Shown: positions 48,301 through 60,746, counted from the first letter of the stretch. The stretch is DNA of 64,000 nucleotides from Amoebophrya sp. A120 (GCA_905178155.1 CAJINV010000001.1:9507865-9571864); one strand, 5' to 3'. Numbers and translations are program-made. The notes: generated by a model from the sequence alone, not told the origin.

Positions 48301-50921
48301 CCCTGTCTGCAGCGCTTGAAAGCAGCGCGCCACTTGCCGGGCCGAGGACCGGCTGCAAGGGTTCGTGGAATTCCCCTTCGGCCCCTGTGGGTGGCTTATC
48401 GGAGTTGTTGCCCGCTTGCTTTGCAAATACGTCAATCCAACTCATCTTGGTAGTTGTCAAGAAAGAAGTTTCTGTTTCTTCAGAAGCGGACGACAACGTC
48501 TCCCTGTAGCCTGCATCTTCCACAAGTCGCGCAGCCACTTCAAGTCCAAGCCTTGCGTCGTTGCAGACCCAGTCGCTGTAGTCCAAAGCGCGCTGGGCAA
48601 CGGAGAGGGGAATAGCCCTGGGCTTCGTCTCTAGTACGTCGTCGTTCGGCCGCCGGTACTCAGCACGTGTAACACGCAAAACTAAATCGATTCGACACGC
48701 ATTAACGCTTTGCGCTACCCAGACCCAAACGTCGTCTTTCAGGTCAGGCTCACCTATGATGGGAGCGAGTATACTGATCGCTGACTCTGACTGAGTGGTA
48801 GTAAAAAGCGCGTGCGTTTTATTGTCCTCCCAAGTCGAACTCGAAGCGGTCGTCGTTTGTTGCAAGTGGGAGACCAACTTCTGATCTCCAGTCTTTACCG
48901 CAGCGAGAAAATCCTTGGGGGCGTCCAGTGTTGCACCGATTTGCGTTCGGCTTTCGCTCGTGTCCGCACTATGTCGAAACAAGCGCGACAAGCCGTCCCA
49001 TTGTTTACAACTTTGCCGTAGCACCCACTGCCAGACAAACTTCGAACTAACCGCGGAAATCGCGGTCAGCACATCCCCGCTGGTGTAAAGACCACTGGGA
49101 AGCTTTGTCACGAAAGTCTTCTGTTCTTTCCGCAGAAGCTTCGCACACGCTGGCAACACCACTGCTCGATGAAGACCGATTGCAAGCTGCTTGAGGTCTC
49201 GAAAGAGATCTGCCGAAAAGTCGCGGAGTGTCCCGGTCCATTCAACGAAGTCCCTATCCGAGTGTAGCGCACGGCTCGTTGACAGATTAGGATTACTGCT
49301 CCGTCTAGAAAATGGACTGAAGTTCGACGACTGGTTGTGTGTTCCAGGACTGGTGGACTTGTTTTCACTTGATGATGCTGACGCCGAAAGTGCTGAAGAT
49401 TTCCCATTCGCGGCGCTATTGCCTTCTACGACACTTCTATCGCATGCGGTCTCGCCGGAAGGCTGTTGTTTTGGATTATTTCCGGAATTATGACTGACAA
49501 AGACAATTTTTTCCACGACTGGCGTGGCCTCCGGCAAGGCACTTGCACTCCGCTCAGCAAACACCACATCCACCAGTCCGACTTGCTCCGGGGCCACTTT
49601 CTTTTCGTCCACAGAAAAGTAGCGCGTGCCCGACACTCCGTCGCACATCAGGGGTGCACCGGGGAAGTCCTTGTGCTTGACGTCGACCAAAAACATCTGT
49701 TTCCGATCCAGCGCCGGCGAATACAGGAAATTGCGCTTGTCGAAATCCTGGTCCTCGATGGAGAGGTGAGAGCCGAGCCTCGGATCTTGGTCTCCCCCCG
49801 CCTTCTCGTGGCCGACCGGAAGCAAAACGCAGCCGGAAGAGTACTCTTTCGGGTACTCCTTTGCGTGAAAAAGGATGTGGGTACAAGAAACGGGTGCTTC
49901 AGTATGATATGTGGTTGATGAAGAACAGGATGGCCTTGAAGATCCGGTAAGTAGTACTCTAGAGTCCTGCTCTTGGATCAGTCTTGTTGCAGATGATGCT
50001 GTAGGCACTGCTGATGCGGGTCCTGCGGCCCAAGAGAACGTCCCGCGCATCACGTGACCGTGGAAAAGGTCGTACGGAGCAAGTCGAACGTTCGCACTTC
50101 CAACACCAGGATCTCTGCCGGTCTCGGCAATAGCATCGAACAGCGCCCGCACAAATTCCAGGTCATTGGCGTGGTAGTCGGACAAGCTCGCCGGCTCGCG
50201 ATCCAACGGCGGACCGTACGGCGTCAACCAAGCCGGAATACCGACCGAGCGAGCAGGAGAGCCCATCGCCATGCTGTCCTGGGTTTGCGGAGGATGGTCT
50301 ACGCTGCGAAAAATGTTGCGCTGCTGGACCTGGTGTTCCACCTGGGTTAACGTATCAAGCTCAGGTGACGCCGCTGCGGCGAAGGGTTGCGCTTGATTTT
50401 GGGCAGGCGATGCAGGCGAGACCGTGCATGCCTGTTGCGGCTGCCTGGAAAATCATTAGAAAGAGTAGAAAGGGTGAAGGACATATTTATACAGGATCAT
50501 TGTTCATGGGCATGGGGTGAGGGTGACGGAACGAGGAGTGACTCTGCTATTGCTTTTGATAGGGCAAGGGTAATACATCTGAATAGCACATCATGCAGAG
50601 CCGGACATTGGGAGTAAGATGTTCATCATGCTCCTGTAAAAGTGACGTAAAGGTCGGAAGGCCGGGGTAGCAGATGAACGGCATCACGACAAAAAAAACG
50701 GGTACCTACCGGGGACTAGAAGAACTGGGTTCTGCAATGATTGGAGAGTCTGATGGTGATGAAGTTCGACGGGATCTTCTCGAAATTTCCGAACGATCTA
50801 GAAAATGCGATCGAGCTGTAGTCGTGTCACTCCTGCGTTTTTGCAAAAAAATCGAACCGACCTGATTCGGCCGTGTCAGGCAGAAAAAAATCGAAGAGAG
50901 TGAGAACGCGAAAACGACCAT
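45386..50921 (-). CDS. Large protein with caspase-like (clan CD) peptidase signature
   Basis: Exons (minus): 50921-50710 and 50444-45386, GT-AG intron 50445-50709, 1,756 aa; ATG at 50921. The C-terminal half resembles a caspase/legumain fold. A first strand, TAWCILVGG, lies near residue 914, followed by LGGHCSLQNIGRMYEKLLPW and ADRIIVVTQ. The likely catalytic His is in LLINTHGNTH near residue 1175, and the likely Cys in LYQFCLSGG near 1423. In clan CD the His follows a hydrophobic strand and the Cys sits in an E/D-x-C-x-SG motif, which this matches. The His-Cys gap is about 248 residues, far above the usual size, because of a disordered insert. The N-terminal ~850 residues have several compact segments I do not recognise (YDLFHGHVMRG, VDVKHKDFPGAPLMCDGVSG). 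Activity and substrate are unknown; a pseudoenzyme is possible. The join to the small first exon rests on phase and good splice sites. Confidence 0.6.
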
Positions 50922-52029
50922 GGCTTTTCTTCTTCTTCTTCTGCTTCTTCAGCGATTGATTTCATGAAAAACAGACTAGGCGGTACTATGCGTTCTGCTC
51001 AGAATCGACTTTGAGCTTAAACTACAGGACACACACAGACACTCACTGTTTCTCCCACTCTAGTATCTGCCACTTTCATCATGAGGTGGATGAGTCAGAC
51101 CTCTGTTCTTGAGGATCTCGATCCGGTTGAAGAGCCTGCAACTATGTGCAAATTCAGTCCAGAGCCTAGCCCGATGGATGTCGTTTGCTACTAAGTTTTC
51201 CTGTGGTGAACGCTGGGGCGATGAGCCACACAATTCGAAACAACCGACGAGAACAAAAAAGCGTCCACCTGGTCGTGAGCAAAAGACACCACGAGCGTCG
51301 TGTCCATCATTCATTTGGGTTTTGCCTAGGGTGGCCAGCCTGCGCAACAAGACCAAGATTTCGAAATCACAGGATCACAAAGAAAAACATTTTTCACCCA
51401 ACGAACCATAATCATGAAGAGGGAACTTTAGAAAGTTGTACTACGAAATCTACGGCTAGTAATACCGAAACCGAACAAACCGACCACAGACAACAACAAG
51501 AAAAACAAACTACTGGTGCAAGGTTGCACCTGGAACCATCTGGTTTATCGAGAACATCACACACAACATCGGTCAGCTCGTGGCTGTTCCTTTTCTTGTA
51601 CGTGTGAAATAAATAGGAGTTCTTTCATTGTAATCGGTTTCAACCGATCGAAGGGGTCAGTGAGTTCCCGTCCCGTCTTTTCAGGGCTAGCCACCTGAAC
51701 TACGTGGGCTGACAAAGAAAAACAAAAATTGACTTTATTCTCTAAAGTAAGAGTTTCGTTGGCTTCGACATCTTCAAATAGAATCGAAATCAAAATACTC
51801 ACTTCGGGTTCTGGTTCATTTGAAACAAAAGAATTCAGCACTGCCGCGACCTGAACCTATTTCAATCTGTCGAGGTTCAACATTAAATCAGACAAAAAAC
51901 AATATACAGAGGTGGCGAAACACAAAACGCTAAAACCTACCAGGACGCGAAATCGTCATCATGGTGTGAGAGTAGAAGAGAGAAGTGGATTCGGTTGAAT
52001 ATTATGAAAAAGAGAGCCCTGTACTCATT
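50922..52029. other. Intergenic region
   Basis: A short TCT/CTT-rich microsatellite (50925-50950) lies just upstream of the gene start at 50921. Otherwise only short frames without motifs. Confidence 0.5.
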
Positions 52030-55000
52030 TCAATGATGACCCCCGCCTGCTTCCCCGGATCCGTCTGCGTGCACGACACTTGGCCGGCTCCATTCCGGCT
52101 CTCGCGCCCAGTGGGCTTTGGCGTCCCAAGCCTTCAGATTGATGATCGCGACGGGGAGACACTCCAACGTGACAAGGGTCGCGAACAAAAGCTTTTTCTG
52201 CTGCTCGGACACCAAGCCTGACTGGACGAGGATGTTCAGAAACAAAAGTTGGAAATGCCCAAGCGAAACCAGGACCTGTGGAAATTTTTGGATACGTTTA
52301 CGTACCTGTGCACAACTTCCTTCAACTTCATGTTCTGCGTCGATGCAAAACTACGATACAGACAGCATTGAAAAGCAAATGTTGACGTGTAGGCCACGAC
52401 TGACGCGGTATCTTCAAAACCTTACCTTTGCCGACCAAAACTTCCATTTCGGTTCAAACAGACGCAGCCAGTGGGTCATGTGCCGCTCGAAAGCGACGAT
52501 GTTGTACAGGGCGCCCATGGAAGCGATCAGGCCGGCGCCAAAAATCATGGACTCGAGGGTCTCGATCAGTGTCTCGTGCCTCTCCAGCAAGTGATCCACA
52601 AATTCGTACCGATGACCGAGTGCGCGCGACAACACAATCACCAGCTGGAAAGCCGCACCGAAAGCGTTCACCACAACGAAAGTCTGGACGCCTGGCAGAA
52701 GTTTGGGTGGAAGTATAGTCAAAAAACCGCAGTGGTAAAATTCACAGGTGTGCCAGGCACTGTTGTACACAGATGCAGTAGTTAATCTTTTGTGCTCAGT
52801 ATGATGATCACTATCACTGTCATTACTGTGTTGAATGAAAAACCTCACTTAGCTACCAAGCAGCGTAATCTTCCTCAACGGGTCGAACATGCGCTCGCGC
52901 TGTTGCTTGCGCAGACCCTGGTTCCTGACCGCGCCGACGCACAATCTCGAAAAGCACCACAACGCCCACGCTACGTACAGGTCGGCCATGTAAAAGTTCG
53001 CTTCGTAATACTGGCTGAATTTTCTCTCGCGAAGATGGAGTGGTAAATACTTTGCCTCGTCACCCGCGTGGATGTCTTGCGGGGCTGGTTCTGGAGATTA
53101 CGATGATATCTCTGTAAACTGGAATCGGAGTCTTTGCTTTGACTGAGGCTTAGCTTCAAGATGAACCTTCGAACTCAAAGTACCGGACTGCATGCAATAC
53201 CGCTGTTGCTGACAATAGCGTCCGGAGAGCAACAAGAGATCACGTGGAGAAGAAGTCAATAGTGATAGATTGTTAAGTAGTTGTTCGTAGAGCCACAAAA
53301 AAAAAAATAATAATACCTTCCGGCTGAATCATAGCAGCCTCACCGGCGGACGAATTTTGGTCGGACAGCGGCATCACCAGTGCCGCGTACAACGTGTTTC
53401 CTACCTTGTGGTACAACATAGCGGCCGTGTTGTGAATGCGATCGTGGTGGACCGTCCCCGACATGAGCTCCGACATCCGTAAAGTGCTTTTGAACGCCAG
53501 TAGGGAATACACCACCGGTAGCAAAATGACTTGTATCGAGTAGTCATGCGGCTTGATCGCCAAATGCGCCAGATGTGGCTCCTCGATTTCGGTTTTGTTG
53601 CGCATGCGCTCCGAGAGCGTGGTGAACTCGCTGATGGCGGCAACAGAAGACGATCGGCGGGAAGAGACGGCGGAGCTGTTGACACTGCTCCTTCTGGAGC
53701 ATCGCGATGGTCGCTTGTGTTTTCCAGTTTTCTCTTTGCTTGCATGGAGCAACACGAGGTTGTTTTTGTTCGCAGTGTGGTCTTCACATTCACTACTGGC
53801 CGCCTTCTCCACCTGCTCCGCCACGTCGGTGTTTGCAGTACCCTCCACGAGCTTAGCCTGCTTCTCGTCATTGGCAGCCAATGTGAGCGCGTGCGCGACC
53901 TTGAGCTTTTGCACCACCTCATCGTGCGTCGGGGTGCCGCAGGAAACCGTGCCAGGAGCTCTCTCCTTGTCGTGGAACAAATCTCCGATTTCTCCCATGC
54001 GGTTGTGGTGCCTGCAAAGATTGATGCCGGTCACGACGAAAGTGATTAACACAAAAACGCCACTTAGATCCACCAAAATGCTGAGAATCGCGGGGATGCG
54101 ATAGATGTGCTTGTGCTCGACCTCATCCAGCAGCGCAGACTCATGCTCGAGCTGCTCATCCGTGACTCGGCCTGGTTGCTCTCGTCGAACCCGGCTCTGG
54201 TGCCGGCTAACAAGCGCGGTCGCTATCGCAGTGGTGGTAGCGGGGGCGGGAGGTGGTGCCGCTGGGTGCTGTACATGCAAATTCGCCTGCAGTGGACGAT
54301 TTGGATTTCCAGCCACGTCAGATCCTCCCTGTGCTGCTCGGGAAACCGAGAACCCTTCACTTTCTGTAATTGCTCCTGCAGCCGAACTACCCGTCGGGGC
54401 TTTCTCTTCACTCGTCTTCAGGCGGCCACTTCTCGTCAGCTCGGATTCCTGCTCAGCAATAGCTGCTGGAAGTAGTTCCGTCCCTTCCTGCTCGTGGCCG
54501 TGGAGAAGCTGCGCCACTTCCTGCACCACGTCTCCGGCTTCAATGGCCTTGCTCTTTATCGGTATTTTTTCCAGCTTCTCCTCCGGATTCTCTTCGAGAA
54601 AACTCGCGGGCGCTCCTGCACTGCCATTTCCACTGTCATGTTGTTCGCGTTGTTGTTCTTCTTGTTCGGAGGTCATATGTGCTGCTCCCCGCGGTGACGA
54701 TAGTGGCCCACCAGCACCTGCACTTGGATTTTCAGTGTCTAGTGGCGCGAGCGCTGCTGATCTCACACCCCCGCTGCGGTTCCGCGGCCGCAAAAACTGA
54801 CCACTGCTGTCGCTTTCCGCTCCGTCCTCGTCTGCCGGCTCATCTTCTGCCGATGAAGGACGGCGATTACCAGGTCCACCTCCGCCGCTCAAAAGAACTT
54901 CTTCAGGCAATACAACCACTCCCCTGCGTTGGTCGCCGCCATCTGCACTCGCCGCAGGCGATGCAAACGCACTTGATCCTGGTTCGTCCGACAACTCCGC

Positions 55001-55555
55001 TTGTGGTGCAGGCGAAGAGCCGCCATCTCCCCGATCTTGATTGGTTTGCCCATGTCCTTCCCCCGCTGCTCTCGATCTCTGTTCCTGCACTGCCGGCGCG
55101 TCTTGAACGAAGCGTTCCCAATTCTTCGCTGCCTTTTCGTTTCTCGGCGGGCTATGTTCCTGCTCCGCGGCCGTCTCTTCGGCGTGCAAGTCTTTTGCGA
55201 CGTCCGTCATTTTCTGGAGCAAATCCGGCCGCTCCTTTTGCAGCTTTACCATGTCGCCGAGCGCAAGCAACACCCGCTTCTCCACCTTCCGCCGCTCCCC
55301 ATGGTCTCTTTGCTCCCGTAACCAGGCCCAATAGCGCGACTGCTTGATGTCGGGGAGCAGGTAGCTGCGCAAATCCAAACACCGCTCCAGGTCCGCGATC
55401 CAAAGGCCGAGGATGCAGAGGTAAAGCGGGATGTAGTAAGTTGTATACCAAGCTCTTCGCTTGGTGCACGTGTCCCGCCAACTTGCATGCTGGCCAAGGC
55501 GTCGGATGGCACCGAAGACAACAAAAACGATCACGAGATCAAGAACGGTCAACAT
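52030..55555 (-). CDS. Multi-pass membrane protein, OST-alpha/TMEM184 (DUF300)-like
   Basis: Exons (minus): 55555-53317, 53090-52857, 52691-52426, 52275-52030, in frame for 994 aa; introns 53091-53316, 52692-52856 and 52276-52425 are GT-AG. Hydrophobic helices include VLDLVIVFVVFGAI at the N-terminus, IPLYLCILGLWI near 45, ILSILVDLSGVFVLITFVV near 490, IQVILLPVVYSLLAF near 675, and four or five more after 780. The C-terminal part resembles the family signature (a Tyr-Glu-Ala helix, then K-F-x-x-V-K, then a helix with an Ile/Leu-Glu): YYEANFYMADLYVAW, FWSAKVLVSLGHFQLLF and TLVTLECLPVAIINLKAW. Family members are solute transporters or trafficking proteins. Between helices two and three there is a disordered, Glu/Ser/Pro-rich insert of about 380 residues, which is unusual. 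Transport role is inference. Confidence 0.65.
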
Positions 55556-56421
55556 TTTTACCTACGCATACGTTAGGGAAAGAAGGCTCCTTAATTCGGC
55601 TTGTGACTCCCAAAAAGTTAAAGTACCGTGTTCATCCGGTGGGCTGAGAAATTATGTTGGAGAAGCAAGAGTCAATCGCAAAACAGTGACAATACACAAG
55701 AAAGCAAAACGCGGCTGGAAATCGGTCCAAAACAAACCTGATACATAGAACTCCTCCATTGGAGAGGGCCACTACTGCAATAGCGTGTCTCAACCCGCTC
55801 CGTTCCTCGGAGGTGGTCAATGCAGTGAGTATGTTTACTTACGTCCTCTGTATTCAGCTGCAGTCAGTTTGTATCCTGTTCTTCTGTGATGACGGGATTT
55901 GGCGAAAGCCTGAAGAACATTAGAGAACTTTCAATCTGCCGTTGCATTTTGTCAACCAAGCGAATCACTCTCTCTCCGAACAAAGATCGTGTAGCATATG
56001 CATAATCATAAACATACCGATGTATATGCTTCTGTTCTAGGACGGAGGAGGAACCTTTACAGCTGCTATTTTTATTCTACTGTAGTTTCCATAGGGAGAG
56101 GCGAAAAAATTACTTAGAGTCAAACAAAATATATCGATAAACCCAATCCAAAGCATTGCACCTGCTGCTTGACCGCAAAGCCTTTCCAAATCAAGCGGTA
56201 GAGTGCAACTCATAAAGCGCAATGAAATGGAAAAACTCTGTTTTAAGCCAGGCTCGAGGTAGCACTGTTTGTAATTTTCTTTCCGAAATAAACATAAAAG
56301 ACGCTGTTATGGGGATAGGCTTCCTCCCTACGAATTGACAAGATTACTACCGGTGATTTTCTCTTTTACTGTATCTTGCAAACTTGAAGATGAAGAAAAA
56401 AAATTCATCTTTGTACATCAA
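55556..56421. other. Intergenic region
   Basis: AT-rich from 55850 to 56420. A minus frame at 56213-56037 (MSCTLPLDLERL start) is short and unsupported. Nothing else seen. Confidence 0.5.
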
Positions 56422-59400
56422 TTATAGGGATTGAATGTAAGGCGGAAACCTTCTAGTGTTGGTATTTGCGTATGCGCTCGGCATTCCAGGAGACACTCGA
56501 CGTTCTCGTGTTCCCATCCCCGTCCGGGGTGGGCTGCCTACAGCAGGCCGGTGTTGTGCAATAGGAGACCCGTTGCCCAGCATCCCAGCAACCCCTGCTA
56601 TGGGGTCGCGACGCCGGCTTTGGTGGCTTGCCGGACTGGGAACAAAGCCGGCTAGGCCCAGAAGCGAGCGCGCTGTTGATGGCGCGGGGCGGTTGGGCGA
56701 TGAAGAAGATTCTGAATTTGGAGATGCAGGGAATCCGCGGACCAGGTCCCGCGAAGGGGCTTCCTCGGGCCATCGGTTCAAGTATAGCGTCCGCGCGTGG
56801 GGCATCTTGTACGGTATTGCGTCCACTTCCGGGGGCATTACTTTTTCCGCATAACTCTCTTCCACTCTACTATTTTCGTCCGACGAATAATTCGTCGCAG
56901 CCTCTGGGTGCATTCTAGTTCTCGAGAAACGCCGTTTCATCCGGTGTCTCAGGCTGCGCAGAACCGGCGAACTGGACGGCGTTCTGCTCACCTCAGCCGG
57001 GCTCTGGGCCGTTTCATCCGGGGTGCCGGTAGACGAGGTTGTTCCCGTGGCTAACGAGGAAGCGGAGGACGACGATGTTCTCCGGTCTATGCTGCGACGC
57101 AGCACACGCTCGCGCTCATTCGACGGGTGCTCCACTGCAGGCAAAGTTATGCCTGTTCGTCCAACTGTCAAGGAGCTACTCGTCTGGTGGTGACCCCTGC
57201 GTGCCCGGCTGTACCACGAAGTCGTGGCTCCAAAAAGTGCGGACGCTGCGGCCCCCACCAAAGTGGACGATCTGCTTGCAGAAGTGGAGGAAGGAGAAAA
57301 GAAACGACATCTCGCCCGAAGAACATCGCTCCGATCGGAGGCGGACGACATTGGCAGGCTGTTTTGTCCTACTGGTGGTGGAGCACTGAGGCAGGATTCG
57401 GCCGCTGCCGCTCCCCCAGCTGCTGCAGAAGAGCGAGAGCCCCCAAGGGTGCTGCTTTCATCATTCTTTTCCTGTTGCTCGGCAGTTGACAACATCGCCA
57501 GTCTTCTCCCTTCTAGTTCCACGTCGGCTTCATCTCCCAAAACAGGCTGGCGCAAAGCCTGCTTTTTCAGCTCGTCATGCTCCCGCCGCGCCTGGTCCGC
57601 TTCTTGCGCAAGTTCCTTTTCCCAAGCTTCCACCCGACCGACATATTGGAGGAACTCTGTGTCGTTGTCAAACGCCAAGTACTCCACGTTGACCCAATGG
57701 CCTACCCGGCAAAGCGGGCAGCGGTACCAAAATCGATCGATTTTGTGGCGCTGGCGCGCGTCCGGGCTCCACGACTCGACTCTTGCTACCTCCTTCATGT
57801 ACTCCCCTACTACGTGCGGCGCAAGGCAGTCTTTGTGGTAAAAATGGTGGCACGGAAGCTTGCGGACGCGCTCGCGCCGTACAAAGTCATACGCGCCCGG
57901 AAGTTGTTGAAGAACTGCAGCTGGGAGTTTGCGATAGTACAACTCTGCTTCACCTTCTACTTTTGCGCCGGAGCAAGCAACGTTGTCAATACTACAGCTG
58001 TTGCACGTCGAATGAATTGCACTAAGAGCTTCATCGGAATTAACAACATCCGGAAAGTGCAGCCGCGGCCTGTTATCGCTCCCCACCGGGATTGAGGAGC
58101 GTGCTTCAGGATGGGGAGGCGACGGGGCTACCGGCGGTAAATCAGCAACCGGTGGAAAGGGACGTTGCACCGGCGCAACAGGAAAGTCGTTGGATGCACT
58201 ACCGCCCTGTGTGAGCCTGAGTGTCGTAGGACCACCACTTCGCGGAGAAAGTACTGCTGCTGGCTCTACTCGGTTGTCGATGTCGTCCTCGTGTCGGTCT
58301 TCACCCTGAGCATTAGAAGTTCGTGCGACTGCACTTGCCCCCCCTCCCCTCCCCGCGGAGCAGAACACAGAGCCAGGTCGCGCAGTTCTCGAAGACGGTA
58401 TCTCTTGCACCTGTGGTTGCACTTCACGCAGGTGCTCAGGAAGCGGTGGAGGAACGAGGATTTCTGATGCTGGTAGTTCCAAACCATCATTTTCTAGCTC
58501 TGGTAACGCTTCTGAAGCCTCTGCCGTATGGCCCACACCTCCACCTGCATCGGAACTAACATGTTGACCACGAAGATCGGAACCTGCTGTCTGAGTCTGA
58601 TTTTCTCTTTCAGCGGCTGCACGAGTGCACAGCAGCATCTTCTTGCGAAGCTGTGCGTTCTGCTCGTGCCGACAGGTGACGCAGTTGCAGCGTGGCGGTT
58701 TTGCACCAGCGGAATACAGCTGCCCGGCCCGGCAAACGGTGCCGCCCTCAATACCCATTCCACGGCCGAGCATCTTCGAGTCCGAATGGTACGGTGATCC
58801 GAGCCACACTTCGCGCAGGACGAGCATCCTTGGTGACAAATACGCGTCGGACTCGGAGAATCCGTCCTCCTCCGGAGCGCCCCCCTGTTCGGAGGAAGAC
58901 GACGGGATCGTCATCAGATCGCTGTCATTGAAACTGTCCAACGTATTCTCACGTGGCGCTGTGGCTCTGTATGTCGTGTACACCCCCACAGAAGCAGAGC
59001 TGGGCATGATTACAGCAGGCCTGGATTGTACGGCTACGCCTACTTCCTGTTCTACATGGGCTTCCCCAGAACCAGATCGCTCTAAAACACCTCCTGCAGT
59101 AGAAGTAGTGCGGGTCGTGCCCTCACGTGGATTGCGATTCGCACTTCTGCCACCGATGGTCATGCTGCTGGTGGAGGTGGTCGCGGTTGCACCAGACAGA
59201 GCAGAAGGATTCGCGGTCTCCATTGCTTCGCGAGATACTCCTGAGACGCTCAGAAGTCGTGCTGGCGCATCCGTTCTTGTGCCTCCGTCCTGTTGCTGCT
59301 GCTCGTCGATTTCATTGCGGGAATTGCTTCGCCAAGGCACGTGTCCCCGCCTCTCAAGCCATCCGGGGGACCCCGTGAAATCCCGCTGCGCACGTGTACT

Positions 59401-60039
59401 ATCGCGAACTGCTGTCGTAGTGTCCACAGATGATGTAGTTGATGTCACCACGGGGGTGGATGCCGACACGGACAGCGGCGCCGGCGCCGTTGCGGCTGCA
59501 TTTTCGTAAGTAAAACCAGGTCTCGTCACGTCAACAGCTTCGTTTTCCACTTGCGGCAACATTAAAGTGCTTCGACTATAATTGCGCTGAACGCGGTCTG
59601 GATGTGAAGGCCTGCTTCCTGGTCGTTCTTCCCTCCATTGAGTTGTTGCAGTCACAGCGTCGCGGCCTCTACTTCGACTTCGACCCATTTCTTGCCGCAC
59701 GCCAGCTAAATCGGCGATTGTCAGACTCATCGTCCCATCGTAAGGGACCAAGTCACCTTGCGTTGGATCATCATACGCAGCAGGTCCCGCAGATCCACAG
59801 CGGTCTTCTCTCGGCGGCAGAATCAGAGCAGGCACGCCATCATCTTCGTCCTCCGACTCCGAGTCAAGGGAGCTCCTGAATAGTGGGGACAAACAGATAG
59901 CACAAGCGGGAGCAGTGTCCGCGACGTCTGCATCTTTCGACGACGCAGGCGAAGCCGCTGCCGCAGCCATGGCGGCCAGGGAAAGACTTACGCCTGCCTG
60001 CAAAGCAAGCGGGACACGCAAAGTACTAGTCCACCACAT
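56422..60039 (-). CDS. RING-finger protein with very long disordered insert (probable E3 ubiquitin ligase)
   Basis: Single uninterrupted frame of 1,205 codons, ATG at 60039. The first 30 residues are hydrophobic and Ala-rich (VPLALQAGVSLSLAAMAAAA), a likely signal anchor. RING cysteines and histidines are clear at LPCHHFYHKDCLAPHV (about 728-743) and YRCPLCRVG (about 770-778), giving the third to eighth zinc ligands. The first pair has two candidates: CAICLSPL at residues 46-49, which looks like a normal RING start, or CNSC near 679-682. If the first is used, about 680 low-complexity residues interrupt the domain. The rest is Ser/Arg/Thr-rich. RING proteins recruit ubiquitin-conjugating enzymes; location at a membrane is inferred from the N-terminus. 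Confidence 0.8.
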   Translation of the reverse strand: MWWTSTLRVPLALQAGVSLSLAAMAAAAASPASSKDADVADTAPACAICLSPLFRSSLDSESEDEDDGVPALILPPREDRCGSAGPAAYDDPTQGDLVPYDGTMSLTIADLAGVRQEMGRSRSRGRDAVTATTQWREERPGSRPSHPDRVQRNYSRSTLMLPQVENEAVDVTRPGFTYENAAATAPAPLSVSASTPVVTSTTSSVDTTTAVRDSTRAQRDFTGSPGWLERRGHVPWRSNSRNEIDEQQQQDGGTRTDAPARLLSVSGVSREAMETANPSALSGATATTSTSSMTIGGRSANRNPREGTTRTTSTAGGVLERSGSGEAHVEQEVGVAVQSRPAVIMPSSASVGVYTTYRATAPRENTLDSFNDSDLMTIPSSSSEQGGAPEEDGFSESDAYLSPRMLVLREVWLGSPYHSDSKMLGRGMGIEGGTVCRAGQLYSAGAKPPRCNCVTCRHEQNAQLRKKMLLCTRAAAERENQTQTAGSDLRGQHVSSDAGGGVGHTAEASEALPELENDGLELPASEILVPPPLPEHLREVQPQVQEIPSSRTARPGSVFCSAGRGGGASAVARTSNAQGEDRHEDDIDNRVEPAAVLSPRSGGPTTLRLTQGGSASNDFPVAPVQRPFPPVADLPPVAPSPPHPEARSSIPVGSDNRPRLHFPDVVNSDEALSAIHSTCNSCSIDNVACSGAKVEGEAELYYRKLPAAVLQQLPGAYDFVRRERVRKLPCHHFYHKDCLAPHVVGEYMKEVARVESWSPDARQRHKIDRFWYRCPLCRVGHWVNVEYLAFDNDTEFLQYVGRVEAWEKELAQEADQARREHDELKKQALRQPVLGDEADVELEGRRLAMLSTAEQQEKNDESSTLGGSRSSAAAGGAAAAESCLSAPPPVGQNSLPMSSASDRSDVLRARCRFFSPSSTSASRSSTLVGAAASALFGATTSWYSRARRGHHQTSSSLTVGRTGITLPAVEHPSNERERVLRRSIDRRTSSSSASSLATGTTSSTGTPDETAQSPAEVSRTPSSSPVLRSLRHRMKRRFSRTRMHPEAATNYSSDENSRVEESYAEKVMPPEVDAIPYKMPHARTLYLNRWPEEAPSRDLVRGFPASPNSESSSSPNRPAPSTARSLLGLAGFVPSPASHQSRRRDPIAGVAGMLGNGSPIAQHRPAVGSPPRTGMGTRERRVSPGMPSAYANTNTRRFPPYIQSL

Positions 60040-60746
60040 TTATACTTGCTGGGCTCTCTTACATTTGTGCACGGAATGCAATCAACACAGCATTCTGAGA
60101 AACGCGTGGCTCTTCATTATCATGGCTGCAGCTACAGACCATGCGTCTCTGATACCAGATTTTTTTGGCAATTCAATTTCAAACGTTCGACAGGAATACG
60201 AATAGGAAAACCACAAACACAATATTAACAAAATTACAAAACTGGGGGCTTCTTGATGGTTTCGTTCGAAAACAAACACTGAACGTGAACGAAGAGTCAA
60301 AAAAAAACGCCACGCAAAGCAAAAAAAGAATTCCTGATGCGTTTAGTCGCAGTCGTGGTAGGTCGATAGGATGAGGAGTGCGACTGCGTCAAAAAATACG
60401 CTTCAATCTTGTCGGTGCAGTTGCGAGGACAAAGCTCTGAGATTATGGAAATCACAGGGCAGCTAGACCAAAACACAAAGAAAGTTCCACCGCTAGAGCT
60501 GCCTCTATGTTCCGTTTCGCCGTGTGAAACTTCTATCGCCGTCGCATGGCCGTCAACATGTCGCTAATTTTGTAATTTCTCCGTTTTCATCATTCCTCTT
60601 AGTTTTACCTCGCGCTCGCAGCTCGCAGCTCGCAGAAAAAATAAGAAAGAGAAACGCGGAATGACTTCTTCATCGAGTGGTAGAGTCGGTCTATAAATGT
60701 TCATTTCGGGGAGCACGCTGCGAAACCAGCGGTGCTGCAGCTGCTT
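60040..60746. other. Intergenic region
   Basis: AT-rich with A-runs near 60300-60330 and a short GCTCGCAGCTCGCAGCTCGC triplication near 60614-60636. No gene seen. Confidence 0.55.
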
